Below, piece after piece: positions 29,676-39,007 of a stretch of DNA of 64,000 nucleotides. The first letter of the stretch is position 1, and every line of letters starts with the position of its first letter. The notes beneath the pieces are model-generated. The model had not been told where the DNA came from and did not search any database. It worked only from the letters and a program-made list of their open reading frames with translations. This stretch comes from Spirochaetales bacterium (lineage in GTDB: Bacteria; Spirochaetota; Spirochaetia; SZUA-6; JAFGRV01): positions 1 through 64,000 of the forward strand of contig JAFGKU010000238.1 of the NCBI GenBank assembly GCA_016928415.1. Direction: 5' to 3'. Made by a program: the position numbers and the translations under genes.

Positions 29676-30770
29676 TTAATCAACGCCTGTCATCCAGCCG
29701 TATTTGTCTTCCACGGCGCCGTAGTGGATGCCCTTTAACGTCTTTAAAAAGTAGTTGGTGAATTCTCCCATTTTCCTTCCGGAAAATTCAGCGGTTTTTC
29801 CATTGTGGGTTATGGATTCGATGTACGTGACACCGGAGGCGGTACCGGAAACGAATGATTCCTTTGTCTCGGAAAGTACCTCTTCAATGGTGATTCTTCT
29901 TTCTTCCGTTTTCAAGCCCTTGTCCCTGGCCAATTGAAGCACCGATTTCCTGGTAATGCCCGGTAAAATCGTGTCCTCGAGGTTGGGCGTTACCAATGTA
30001 TCATCCTTTAAGAGAAAGAAAATATTGCAGGAAGAACCTTCCTCAACATATTTTCTCTCCATGGCATCAAGAAAAATGGCCTCCATATAACCTTCTTTCA
30101 TAGCCATTTTTTTTACCAATGTCGGGATGACATAGTTGGAATCGCATTTAATCCACCCCGTACCTCCGGGCGTGGCACGAACCCTGTCCGTGGTGACAGC
30201 CTTGTTGTTACCCGGGGCAAAATAGGCGCCGACAGGTGTTGAAACGACGACAACCCATGGTTTTAAAGAAAGGTTCAGCCCGATCCCCGGTTCGGTATAA
30301 GTAAAGGGCCTGATGTAGATGGAATGGCCTGAAAGGTAATCATCCTTTTCCCAGTCCGGGTCATAGGCAGGTACAAATCCGATATCCCTGTTTCTTTTAA
30401 TTACCTGTTTTACCGCTTTAATAAATTTGTCAACGGGAAACGGAGGCATCATGAGACCTTTCATGGAGGTTTCCATTCGTTTTCCGTTTTCATCAGGCCT
30501 GAAAATTCGAAGATCGCCGTTTTTCTGCGGAAAGGCCTTTAAACCTTCAAAGCACCCGAACCCGTATTGTGTCGTATAATTCACCAACGGCAACTCTGGG
30601 AATGAGTTCCGTTTCTCCAGCCACTCCTCACGGTCCTGCTCGGATAAAGCGTCCTCTTCCTCTTTTGATTTATGCGGTCTTTCAGAATAAATCTCCTGCC
30701 ATGTACCGTCATCCTTAAATTTAGCCATGTACACGAATGGATTTATCTCTAATGTAAAGCCTTTTCCCAT
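29676..30770 (-). CDS. ilvE: Branched-chain amino acid aminotransferase
   Basis: YGFGCFEGLKAFPQKNGDLRIFRPDENGKRM; GGTGWIKCDSNYVIPTLVKKMAMKEGYMEAIFLDAMERKYVEEGSSCNIFF. Confidence 0.95.
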   Translation of the reverse strand: MGKGFTLEINPFVYMAKFKDDGTWQEIYSERPHKSKEEEDALSEQDREEWLEKRNSFPELPLVNYTTQYGFGCFEGLKAFPQKNGDLRIFRPDENGKRMETSMKGLMMPPFPVDKFIKAVKQVIKRNRDIGFVPAYDPDWEKDDYLSGHSIYIRPFTYTEPGIGLNLSLKPWVVVVSTPVGAYFAPGNNKAVTTDRVRATPGGTGWIKCDSNYVIPTLVKKMAMKEGYMEAIFLDAMERKYVEEGSSCNIFFLLKDDTLVTPNLEDTILPGITRKSVLQLARDKGLKTEERRITIEEVLSETKESFVSGTASGVTYIESITHNGKTAEFSGRKMGEFTNYFLKTLKGIHYGAVEDKYGWMTGVD

Positions 30771-30884
30771 ATTTGACTCCGTTTACTTTATGAATCGCTG
30801 AATCGTCCCATTTTAGTGAACATATAATAGAAAGTCAAGTAAAAAAAAGTGATAAAATCACACGCTTGACTTATAAGTCATTTT

Positions 30885-32249
30885 ATGATAGAGGATTATT
30901 CATCTGAAAGACATCGGAAAGGAAAAATGGAAAGTAAAGAACTTAAAAATGCAGAAGACTACTTCCGGTATATCGGTCACGAAATCGATCCTGAACGTAT
31001 ACCCGAAACAAGGTATTATCAACTGATAATCGGAGACCTTTTAGCCGATGAAAATATAGAAAATCCAGGTCATGATACGATAATACTGAAGTCAAAAGCT
31101 AAATCCGAATTCAGACAAATAACCATAAAAGGCCTGGATGCTCATAAGTCAATTATAAACGACCCGGATTCGGTCGAAGCCTTTATCCCGAGGCACCGGA
31201 GCCTGGCCGATTATTGCATCGGTCAACCCATTCATTTCAAATTTTTTAGTCCAAATTCCATCATCCTGGCAGGACAAAACCTTTTTGTATCAAAATTCAA
31301 TGCACTCCTGCGCAGTTACGGAGCCTTCATATTCCTGAGGGAGGATGCGTATTTGAAGCGGAAAGGCCTTCCGAAGGTTTTCCTCTCCCAGAGGAGTTAT
31401 ATTCAGGAGGTATTCCCGGCATATATCAAAGAACAAATGTTCGATGGCTGTGTAGTGAACGGGAAAAAGGTCAGGCACGACCTCATCCTGTACCCGGAGC
31501 AGGAAAAAGATCCGGTCACCAAAAAAAGAAGCGGGGGCAGAACCAAAACAGGTGTCCTGAGGGAGTTAAGCCACATTTTCTTCGACAAGCTGAAGGCACT
31601 GACCAAACAATCGTCAACCAGGCTCTACATAACACCGGTCAACATTTCCTTTTCCAAGACAATAGAAGTTCCATATATAGTACATCCCATAAAATCCAAA
31701 GGCCTCATGAAAACACTCAGATACATGCTTGAGCAGTTCTTTATTTTCTCAGAGTATCCCAGGTATGCACACAGGCATCACGAAGCCAAGCTTGATGCAG
31801 TAGTCCATTACGGCAAGCCGGAACTGTTATCCAGTGAAAACTTCACATCCATGACAGACCTTCTGCGTTTCACAAAAACCCTGAAACATAAAATAGGTAT
31901 GCTTGAGAGTATCTTCCCTATTCCTTTCCTCTTCAGGATCATGGACAGGGAATCCGATATACCGTTTTCCACCCTGGAAGAAAAGGCCAAAAAACTTTTC
32001 AATTATTATAAATCTCTAGATATAGATGTAGAGAATATATCTTCTCCCGACGGGTCCATGACCCCCTTAAAAGAATTAATAGACAGAGCTGTCATTCATT
32101 TGAATTCCAATCCTTTCATGTTTATAACCGGTCTTAAAGACAATGATTTTCTCCGATTCAAATCGGGAAGGCTTTTTTCCAATGACCCCAAGGTGCAAAG
32201 CTGGTATGCCAATAATTTAAGGCACCTTGATACGCCGCATTCTTCTTAA
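30885..32249 (+). CDS. PlsB-like (glycerol-3-phosphate-type) acyltransferase
   Basis: FIPRHRSLADYCI supplies the HX4D motif; GGRTKTGVL resembles the PlsB GGRSRTG motif; VNISFSKTIEVPYIV resembles the PlsB block IV. Likely start is the ATG at about 30927. Confidence 0.7.
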   Translation: MIEDYSSERHRKGKMESKELKNAEDYFRYIGHEIDPERIPETRYYQLIIGDLLADENIENPGHDTIILKSKAKSEFRQITIKGLDAHKSIINDPDSVEAFIPRHRSLADYCIGQPIHFKFFSPNSIILAGQNLFVSKFNALLRSYGAFIFLREDAYLKRKGLPKVFLSQRSYIQEVFPAYIKEQMFDGCVVNGKKVRHDLILYPEQEKDPVTKKRSGGRTKTGVLRELSHIFFDKLKALTKQSSTRLYITPVNISFSKTIEVPYIVHPIKSKGLMKTLRYMLEQFFIFSEYPRYAHRHHEAKLDAVVHYGKPELLSSENFTSMTDLLRFTKTLKHKIGMLESIFPIPFLFRIMDRESDIPFSTLEEKAKKLFNYYKSLDIDVENISSPDGSMTPLKELIDRAVIHLNSNPFMFITGLKDNDFLRFKSGRLFSNDPKVQSWYANNLRHLDTPHSS

Positions 32250-32259
32250 GAAAGTATGT

Positions 32260-33153
32260 ATGATGGTAAATAAAATTACCCTGACAATTATTCTAGCAAC
32301 AACCCTGTTCGGCAGTCTTTACTCTCAAGATCTAAAGGAAATCAAAAGAATTGAAATTGCATTCGGTATGGAAAAGGAACAAATAGGAATCGACAAAGGC
32401 GGCGGCGAACATTGGAAACCCCTGTTTTTTGATGTAGATAAAAAGGGCAACATACACATACCTGATTTTTACAAGCAGAGAATAGCGGTGTTTAACGATA
32501 AAGGCGGGTTTATTGACGGTTTGACATGCAAGGAAGGTATTTCCCCCAGAATGAATTTTTTTTCAATAACTCCTCAAGGTTTTTATGTGTCATTCAATGA
32601 TTATACCCTCTTTTTATTGAATGATAAAGGTAAGGTGAATTGGCAAAAGCAGCTCGGTTTCGGCGCCATTCCGCAGTTTATCTATGCAAATGGGGTAGCC
32701 ATTTTTCTCTCCCTTCCGGCTGATGACGGCCGGTCTGTCGTATTTGACTATTTCAGCAACCGACCCATAGGTAAACTCGGATTTATGGAGAACAATACAG
32801 GCATTCCCCTTATCCAAAACAGTAACCGTGATAAATTTACATTCAGTCTCAGCCATATGAAAAAAATACCGGATAGTTCGTTTAAAAAAACCGCATTTTC
32901 CGGCAAGGAAGAGGCTTTTCTATTGGCCACCGATTTAAAAAGCAACAGCCTGTGGAAACGAAAACTTGACGGGGAAGATCATTTGTTCCTGTATAACAAA
33001 TCCGGAGGGTTACTGGGAAAAGGTGTAATTCGCTATCCGAAAACCGGTATTGAAGGGAATGGATTCTGGACAGCAGCGGATGAAAATATGCAGGTATATA
33101 AAAACTATTTTTTTGACGATTATATGGAAATCGTCGTGTATAAATTCCTTTAA
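32260..33153 (+). CDS. Secreted protein, possible beta-propeller, unknown function
   Basis: Signal-peptide-like N-terminus (MMVNKITLTIILATTLFGSLYSQ) and NHL-like strand pattern (DVDKKGNIHIPDFYKQRIAVFNDKGGFIDGL). Confidence 0.55.
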   Translation: MMVNKITLTIILATTLFGSLYSQDLKEIKRIEIAFGMEKEQIGIDKGGGEHWKPLFFDVDKKGNIHIPDFYKQRIAVFNDKGGFIDGLTCKEGISPRMNFFSITPQGFYVSFNDYTLFLLNDKGKVNWQKQLGFGAIPQFIYANGVAIFLSLPADDGRSVVFDYFSNRPIGKLGFMENNTGIPLIQNSNRDKFTFSLSHMKKIPDSSFKKTAFSGKEEAFLLATDLKSNSLWKRKLDGEDHLFLYNKSGGLLGKGVIRYPKTGIEGNGFWTAADENMQVYKNYFFDDYMEIVVYKFL

Positions 33154-33191
33154 GGATACATCTAAAAAATTGACATTTATCTTGAGCACCT

Positions 33192-34958
33192 CTAAATAAT
33201 ATTTTTTACGAGCCGGGCAAAGATACCGTTTTGTTCCAGTAATTTATTATAGGAGCCACTTTCAACACAGCTGCCTTTTTTCATGACGATAATTCTGTCA
33301 ACAAACCTTATCGATGAAAGCCTGTGCGATACTATGAGCGTGGTTCTGCCGCGAATCATCTTTCTTACAGCATCCTGGATGAGTTTTTCGGACGTCACGT
33401 CCAGGGCCGATGTGGCCTCGTCGAAAATAATGATGCGGGGGTCCCGAATGAGCGCCCGGGCAATGGCTATGCGCTGTCGCTGACCGCCTGAAAGCTTGGC
33501 GCCGTTTTCTCCAACCATGGTTTCCAGTCCGTCAGGGAGTGTCTGCACGAACTCGGTAACATTCGCCGAATCCATCGCCTCTTCCAGCCGGGATTTGCTG
33601 ATCCGTTTCGCTCCGTAAAGAATGTTGTCCCGGATGCTGCCTGAAAAAAGAATGACATCCTGGGGCACCACTGCCATATGACTCCTGACGGTGCGCATAT
33701 CAAGGCGGCGTATATCGGTGCCGTCTATGTAAATGGTACCCGTCTCAAGCCTGTGAAACCCGATGACAAGCCGGACGATGGTGGATTTCCCCGCTCCGGA
33801 AGCCCCGACAAAGGCTACCGATTCGCCTTCACGAATATCAAAGGAAAGGTCTTTTACACTGGGAATGCCGGTACCGGAATAGGTAAAACTCACCTGCTCG
33901 AACCGGATGTTACCGGTCAGTTTATCGATTTTTTTCTTTCCCTTGTTATGCTCAATATCGGGGCATTCAAGTATTTCCCCTATGGACCGCAAAGACTCGA
34001 ACCCCCTGGAAAACTGCGGGTAAAAAGACAGAATGGTATTGATCGAGCCGATAATCATTCCGAAGAATCCCTGGTACATGACCACATCGCCTATGGGGAT
34101 AAGTCCATTGAGTGCCATGAAACCTGTCACCGTAAGACACCCAATCTGGAACAAATTGAATGTAACCCAGGCGGAAGAAGCAAATACGGCATTCACGACA
34201 TCGAGCCTTTTACCCTTGTCTTTTACCTGAATAAGCTGGCTGGAAACCCGCTCAATCTCGACCTCTTCCAGTCCGTGGGCCCGTGTGACGGGAATCATGC
34301 TGACCATGTCGGAAACCCGGGCTGACATCTTCTCTATTTCCGTGCGGAATTCGGAATTATACTGACTGATCTTCCCCTTGAAAATCCTGATAAGGAAAAC
34401 GGCTATGGGAATAGTCCCGGCAAAGAACAGGGCTATGAACGGATTTTTATACAAGGTAATGCCGAACGAAAAAACAATGGTGAGCATGGATTGAAAACCC
34501 GTATTGAACATTTGCCTCGACAATAACTCGATCGACTCAACGTCCCGCAACACCTTGGAGTGGAGAATCCCGGAAGCGAAATTATCGTGGAATGACATGG
34601 AAAGTTCCTGCATCCTTTTAACAAGCGCATAACGGAGATTTACCTCCACCTCCCTGATGGCAGTGGAGGAAAATTTCGTGTACAGCGTGTGCAATGGTAT
34701 GTTCTGCAGGAGGAATACAGAGACCACGATGAGATTGAGCCAAATGTCGTCTATTGAATACAGCTTCGGGTTTGTGATGATATTGATGATATTCCCGATA
34801 ACAACGGGCATGACGATCATGGGAGAATGTTTGACGATGCAGAGGAGCAAAGCAAGCAGTATGGGCTTGAAGTTGCCCTGGTAAATGTAGTAAAGACTTT
34901 TAAGCGGATTTTTGTTCCTGTAACGGTGCTCCAACATCCGCAAGGGGGTAAGTTTCAT
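33192..34958 (-). CDS. ABC transporter with fused TM and ATPase domains (MsbA/lipid exporter-like)
   Basis: Walker A GASGAGKST, signature LSGGQRQRIAIARAL, Walker B IIIFDEATSALD. Confidence 0.94.
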   Translation of the reverse strand: MKLTPLRMLEHRYRNKNPLKSLYYIYQGNFKPILLALLLCIVKHSPMIVMPVVIGNIINIITNPKLYSIDDIWLNLIVVSVFLLQNIPLHTLYTKFSSTAIREVEVNLRYALVKRMQELSMSFHDNFASGILHSKVLRDVESIELLSRQMFNTGFQSMLTIVFSFGITLYKNPFIALFFAGTIPIAVFLIRIFKGKISQYNSEFRTEIEKMSARVSDMVSMIPVTRAHGLEEVEIERVSSQLIQVKDKGKRLDVVNAVFASSAWVTFNLFQIGCLTVTGFMALNGLIPIGDVVMYQGFFGMIIGSINTILSFYPQFSRGFESLRSIGEILECPDIEHNKGKKKIDKLTGNIRFEQVSFTYSGTGIPSVKDLSFDIREGESVAFVGASGAGKSTIVRLVIGFHRLETGTIYIDGTDIRRLDMRTVRSHMAVVPQDVILFSGSIRDNILYGAKRISKSRLEEAMDSANVTEFVQTLPDGLETMVGENGAKLSGGQRQRIAIARALIRDPRIIIFDEATSALDVTSEKLIQDAVRKMIRGRTTLIVSHRLSSIRFVDRIIVMKKGSCVESGSYNKLLEQNGIFARLVKNII

Positions 34959-36202
34959 TAAAATTCAATAACGATGAAAATGGAATCGTCCTTCACGGAA
35001 TCCATGTTGAAATTGGCAACCTTTTCCACCACTTTCCTTTTCAGGTTTTCCACGGAAAGCTTCCTGTTGTCCATTATAAATGCCTGCAGTCCTTCTTCGC
35101 CAAGCTTTTTGCCTTCCTTGTCAAAACGTTCATACATGCCGTCCGTAAAAAGGAAAAGCCTGTCTCCGCGAGAGATGCCCACCGTACTCTGTTCATAGGA
35201 TGTATCGTCATAAATGCAGAGGGGAATCCCATTGTTTTTCAGACTAATTAAATCCTTGCCGTCTTTGGTGAGCAGGTACTGCTCCGGATGCCCGGCACTC
35301 GTGTAGGTTAAATTTTTCTTCGCCGGGTCATACCAGGCGCAGAACGCGGTAAAAAACATATTGTCAAGAAACAGGGGCTGTAATTCGTCATTGATGCTTT
35401 TAATGAGGCTCTTGGGACCGGTGGCTTTTACAATCTGATGCTGGAGCGACAGTTTGAACATGATGGCCAGCAGTGCGGCGTGTACGGAATGACCGCTTCC
35501 ATCCGCCACAATAAATGACGTCTCCCCGCCGGGAAGGGTTTTTATGTCGTAGAGGTCCCCGCCCATCTTGGCTGCAGGCGAGTAATACAGGCCGATGCTT
35601 TTTCCCCATTCCTCGGGGATTTTTTCCTGGATAATCTTTCGCTGAATATTGGCTGATATTTCCAGTTCATAATTGATTTCACTTAAGGCATTGGCAAGCT
35701 GTTTTGAGAGACTGGAAATTCTTAAGTGCGTCTGGTTCCTTTCAATGGCATAAATGATGACCCTTTCCAGCACACTGGCATTCACATCCCCCTTGATAAG
35801 ATAATCCTGCGCCCCTTCCTGGACAGCCCGGATGGCAAGATCACCGTCATTCAGGCCGGTCAGCACGATAATAGCCGTTTCCTGGGCATACTCGGCCGTA
35901 TACCTGACCGTCTCCAGCCCGCTGGCATCAGGGAGGGTAAGGTCGAGAATGATCATATCGAATGTCTGGGTGGCGAGTGTTTTTTTTAGTTCACTCAATC
36001 TTTCAACATGTGTAATCGTTACATTAATTAACTCTGTTTCCGAAATGGCTTCCCTGATCAGCCTGGCATCCCCGAGGTTGTCTTCAACCAGTAGTAAATT
36101 AATGTGCTGTTCTTTTACGCCCATAATAGTTAACTCATTCCCCATTATAGTGGAAATCCCGTTCAAGTCAAGACTTCGCAGTAAAAGGGAACCGTTATTC
36201 AC
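34958..36202 (-). CDS. REC-SpoIIE (PP2C-like) serine phosphatase
   Basis: LLLVEDNLGDARLIREAI...MIILDLTLPDASG receiver; KMGGDLYDI...VADGSGHSVHAALL phosphatase motifs. Likely start is nearer 36124. Confidence 0.9.
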   Translation of the reverse strand: MNNGSLLLRSLDLNGISTIMGNELTIMGVKEQHINLLLVEDNLGDARLIREAISETELINVTITHVERLSELKKTLATQTFDMIILDLTLPDASGLETVRYTAEYAQETAIIVLTGLNDGDLAIRAVQEGAQDYLIKGDVNASVLERVIIYAIERNQTHLRISSLSKQLANALSEINYELEISANIQRKIIQEKIPEEWGKSIGLYYSPAAKMGGDLYDIKTLPGGETSFIVADGSGHSVHAALLAIMFKLSLQHQIVKATGPKSLIKSINDELQPLFLDNMFFTAFCAWYDPAKKNLTYTSAGHPEQYLLTKDGKDLISLKNNGIPLCIYDDTSYEQSTVGISRGDRLFLFTDGMYERFDKEGKKLGEEGLQAFIMDNRKLSVENLKRKVVEKVANFNMDSVKDDSIFIVIEF

Positions 36203-36329
36203 TTCGTTTCATGAATGATTAATGAGGGCGGATTAACAGCACAAAAACTTATCCCGTTTTTATATTTTGGTATGAATTGTTGACAACGGAACTCAGATGT
36301 TCAATAATATTTAGGGGGAGACGCGTAAA

Positions 36330-37226
36330 ATGCTTGAAAATATCATAGCCAAAATCAAAAATAAAATTGTCATCATCAAAAATCCCGACGGGTCTCAAGG
36401 CACGGGAATCGTGCTGGATTCCAATGGTATTATAGTTACCAACAGTCATGTAGTGGCACAGAACAGAATCGTTAAAGTTGAAACCAATGAAAAAAAGAGT
36501 TACATAGGCAAGGTAATTGGCTCAAACAAACAGATAGATTTCGCCTTTATCCTGTGTGACAGGCTGAAACTGGAGGATTTTCCCGTTCTTTCCAAAAGGG
36601 AAAATTTGCTGGAAGGCGAGGATGTCGTTGCCATCGGTCATCCGCATGGCTATGACTTTACGGTAACCCAGGGCATTATTTCCACCGCTAAACGCGAAAT
36701 AAAGGGTGTGCATTACATTCAAACGGATGTTCCCATTAATCCGGGGAATTCCGGCGGACCCCTGCTGGACCGCAACGGGGAAATACTGGGTATCAATACA
36801 TGGATTGTCATGAATGCACAAAACCTCTCCTTTGCCGTACCCTCAGATTATCTCCAGACAGCCTACAGCAGCCTCCTGCCGTATGACAAACTGGTTACAG
36901 GTTATTATTGTCCCGCTTGCGGCAACCTGGACGAGGAAAAAAGAAAATACTGCCGCAAATGCGGCGATGACCTCCAGGAAGACATCATTCCCCCGGGTTT
37001 TTATGAAAATACGGGATACTGCCCATCATGCAGGACACAGAACGAACCGGCGAATGCGTATTGCCGGAACTGCGGCGTTCAGTTGCTTTCACGGAAAGAA
37101 GACGCTGATTCGGAATCAAGAAAACTGGAAGAATTTAAGGACAAGGTCATAAAGTGCCCGGGCTGCGGCCGGGAAAACAAGGGCGTCAAATATTGTGAGA
37201 ATTGCGGCGCGACTCTCATAACCTGA
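36330..37226 (+). CDS. Trypsin-like (HtrA-type) serine protease with C-terminal zinc ribbons, no signal peptide
   Basis: TGIVLDSNGIIVTNSHVV, DFAFI, NPGNSGGPLLD; three CxxC...CxxC modules at the C-terminus. Confidence 0.85.
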   Translation: MLENIIAKIKNKIVIIKNPDGSQGTGIVLDSNGIIVTNSHVVAQNRIVKVETNEKKSYIGKVIGSNKQIDFAFILCDRLKLEDFPVLSKRENLLEGEDVVAIGHPHGYDFTVTQGIISTAKREIKGVHYIQTDVPINPGNSGGPLLDRNGEILGINTWIVMNAQNLSFAVPSDYLQTAYSSLLPYDKLVTGYYCPACGNLDEEKRKYCRKCGDDLQEDIIPPGFYENTGYCPSCRTQNEPANAYCRNCGVQLLSRKEDADSESRKLEEFKDKVIKCPGCGRENKGVKYCENCGATLIT

Positions 37227-37306
37227 GGGAGCCATAATGCAGGGCAGCCTTCAAGACATTATTAAAGGCGCCTGCAATAATAATTTTTTTATAGAAGGAG
37301 AAGCGT

Positions 37307-37765
37307 ATGCCAGAAGAATTTAAAAGAACGGAAGCAGCCCCATTGGATGAAACAATTCAAATGATCGAAAAAATGCTCAAAGAATGGAACATACCGCCTG
37401 AATCCGTGAAAGATAAACAAAAAAACATGTGGTATCTTGTTCAAGGTTCAGCCAGTTTCCATCTGGAACTCTTTAAATTCAACAAGGGGCCGGAACTCGG
37501 CGAGGTCAATTGCGTGGAAGTGGGTGGCGTCATCATGAAACTGCCGCAGGAGAATCTCTTACCCCTTTACAGGAGATTACTGGAATTGAATTCAAGCGCT
37601 GTCGGTTTGTATTTTGCAATCCGCCGTGATCTTGTTATGCTCATAGCAACAAGGGAAATTGCGGGAATGGATTTCGGGGAATTGAAGACAATGGTCGACG
37701 AAGTAAGATATTTTGCCGATTACTGGGATGAAATCCTGATGAAAGAATTCGGCGGAACAAAATAG
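37307..37765 (+). CDS. YbjN-like / type III chaperone-fold protein
   Basis: Size and pattern (SFHLELFKFNKGP...LPLYRRLLELNSSAVGLYFAI) resemble the YbjN family. Confidence 0.5.
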   Translation: MPEEFKRTEAAPLDETIQMIEKMLKEWNIPPESVKDKQKNMWYLVQGSASFHLELFKFNKGPELGEVNCVEVGGVIMKLPQENLLPLYRRLLELNSSAVGLYFAIRRDLVMLIATREIAGMDFGELKTMVDEVRYFADYWDEILMKEFGGTK

Positions 37766-37789
37766 AGAGAAGTAAAAAACACTACAAAA

Positions 37790-37900
37790 GAATCGCTACT
37801 GCGATTCGATGGGCTGTGCGTGGCATGAATCGCTACTGCGATTCGATGGGCTGTGCGATGGCATGAATCGCTACTGCGATTCGATGGGCTGTGCGATGGC
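37790..37900. repeat. Three tandem copies of a 38-bp hairpin-containing repeat
   Basis: Copies at 37790-37826 (37 nt, one base deleted), 37827-37864 (38 nt), 37865-37900 (36 nt); unit GAATCGCTACTGCGATTCGATGGGCTGTGCGATGGCAT; each contains GAATCGC-TACT-GCGATTC. Confidence 0.95.
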
Positions 37901-37906
37901 AAAAAG

Positions 37907-37932
37907 AAGCCGCCTTATATAGGCGGTTTTTT
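37907..37932 (+). terminator. Rho-independent terminator
   Basis: AAGCCGCCT-TATAT-AGGCGGTTTTTT. Confidence 0.8.
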
Positions 37933-38941
37933 ATATCCTTGCGACACTTTCCCTTTTAAGCAGTTCCGCTTCTAAAATAACGGACTCTTTTTTAGCACTG
38001 GCATCTTTCATTTTTTCAAAAAGAATTTCTACGGCGGTCCGTCCCATCTCCACCAGAGGTTGTCTCAAGGTTGTGAGGGAAGGTTCCGTATAGGCGGATT
38101 GAATAATACCGTCAAAACCAATGACTGAGAAATCCTCCGGCACCCTGAATCCCAGCGTCCTGATCTCCTTGCACAGGCCGATGGCCATCGCATCATTGGC
38201 ACATATAATAGCCGTGGGGCGCTCCTCTATTTTTAACAGTTCACCGAATGCCTGCTTACCCGATTCCTCGGTATACGAGCCGTCCAATATCCACTCTTCG
38301 ACAATCTTCAGTTTATTTTTCAACATGCCTGCCCTGAAACCCTTTAAGCGGTCGATGGCGTTCTGGTTGTCGAAAATACCCTTTAAAAATCCTATCCTGC
38401 TGTGCCCGTTCCGGACAAGGTAGTCGACTGCCTTGACGATGCCTTCAAAATTATTTACATCCACAAACGGAATTTTCTGTTTTGGCCTGCCCGCTACAAT
38501 CACGCAGGGTATTTTCCGCTCAACCACATCATCCATTTGACTGCTCTCAGTATCGGGTGCTATAAAAAGCATACCGTCGGCCTTGCGCTCGTAATAGGTT
38601 TTCAAGTAATCATAAACGGATCCATAAGCCTTTGCAGTAGGGAATATCAGGTCATACTTGAATTTGACACATACCTGCTCCGCTCCTTCTATAATACGAT
38701 TATAGAATTCCGTACCATGTATGCTGACACCTTCTCTCGTCGGCACGATTATGGCTATCGTGTTGACACTGTTGCTGTTCAAACCGCGTGCCAGGCTGTT
38801 GGGATAATAATTCAGTTTTTTAATGGCCGCGAGAACTCTTTTCCTCGTTTCCTCTTTGACATTGTTTCTGTTATTGATGACCCGGGAAACGGTGATAAAA
38901 GAAACCCCGGCTAATTTAGCGACTTCCCTTTGTGTTGCCAT
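37931..38941 (-). CDS. LacI-family transcriptional regulator
   Basis: MATQREVAKLAGVSFITVSRVINNRNNVKEETRKRVLAAIKKLNYYPNSLARGL HTH plus sugar-binding domain. Confidence 0.96.
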   Translation of the reverse strand: MATQREVAKLAGVSFITVSRVINNRNNVKEETRKRVLAAIKKLNYYPNSLARGLNSNSVNTIAIIVPTREGVSIHGTEFYNRIIEGAEQVCVKFKYDLIFPTAKAYGSVYDYLKTYYERKADGMLFIAPDTESSQMDDVVERKIPCVIVAGRPKQKIPFVDVNNFEGIVKAVDYLVRNGHSRIGFLKGIFDNQNAIDRLKGFRAGMLKNKLKIVEEWILDGSYTEESGKQAFGELLKIEERPTAIICANDAMAIGLCKEIRTLGFRVPEDFSVIGFDGIIQSAYTEPSLTTLRQPLVEMGRTAVEILFEKMKDASAKKESVILEAELLKRESVARI

Positions 38942-39007
38942 GTATTAATTTTAGCCTATTCCTGATATATGATCAAGTATGTTGAGTTTTTTACACTGTA
39001 CCTTTTT

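Noticed and set aside
37790-37900. Possible CRISPR array
   Set aside because: Copies are directly adjacent with no unique spacers, and no cas genes are present
37720-37902. Minus-strand ORF (60 aa) with repeated HSPSNRSSDS peptides
   Set aside because: Only a translation of the 38-bp repeat array; the 38-nt period changes frame each copy, so it is not a conserved protein repeat
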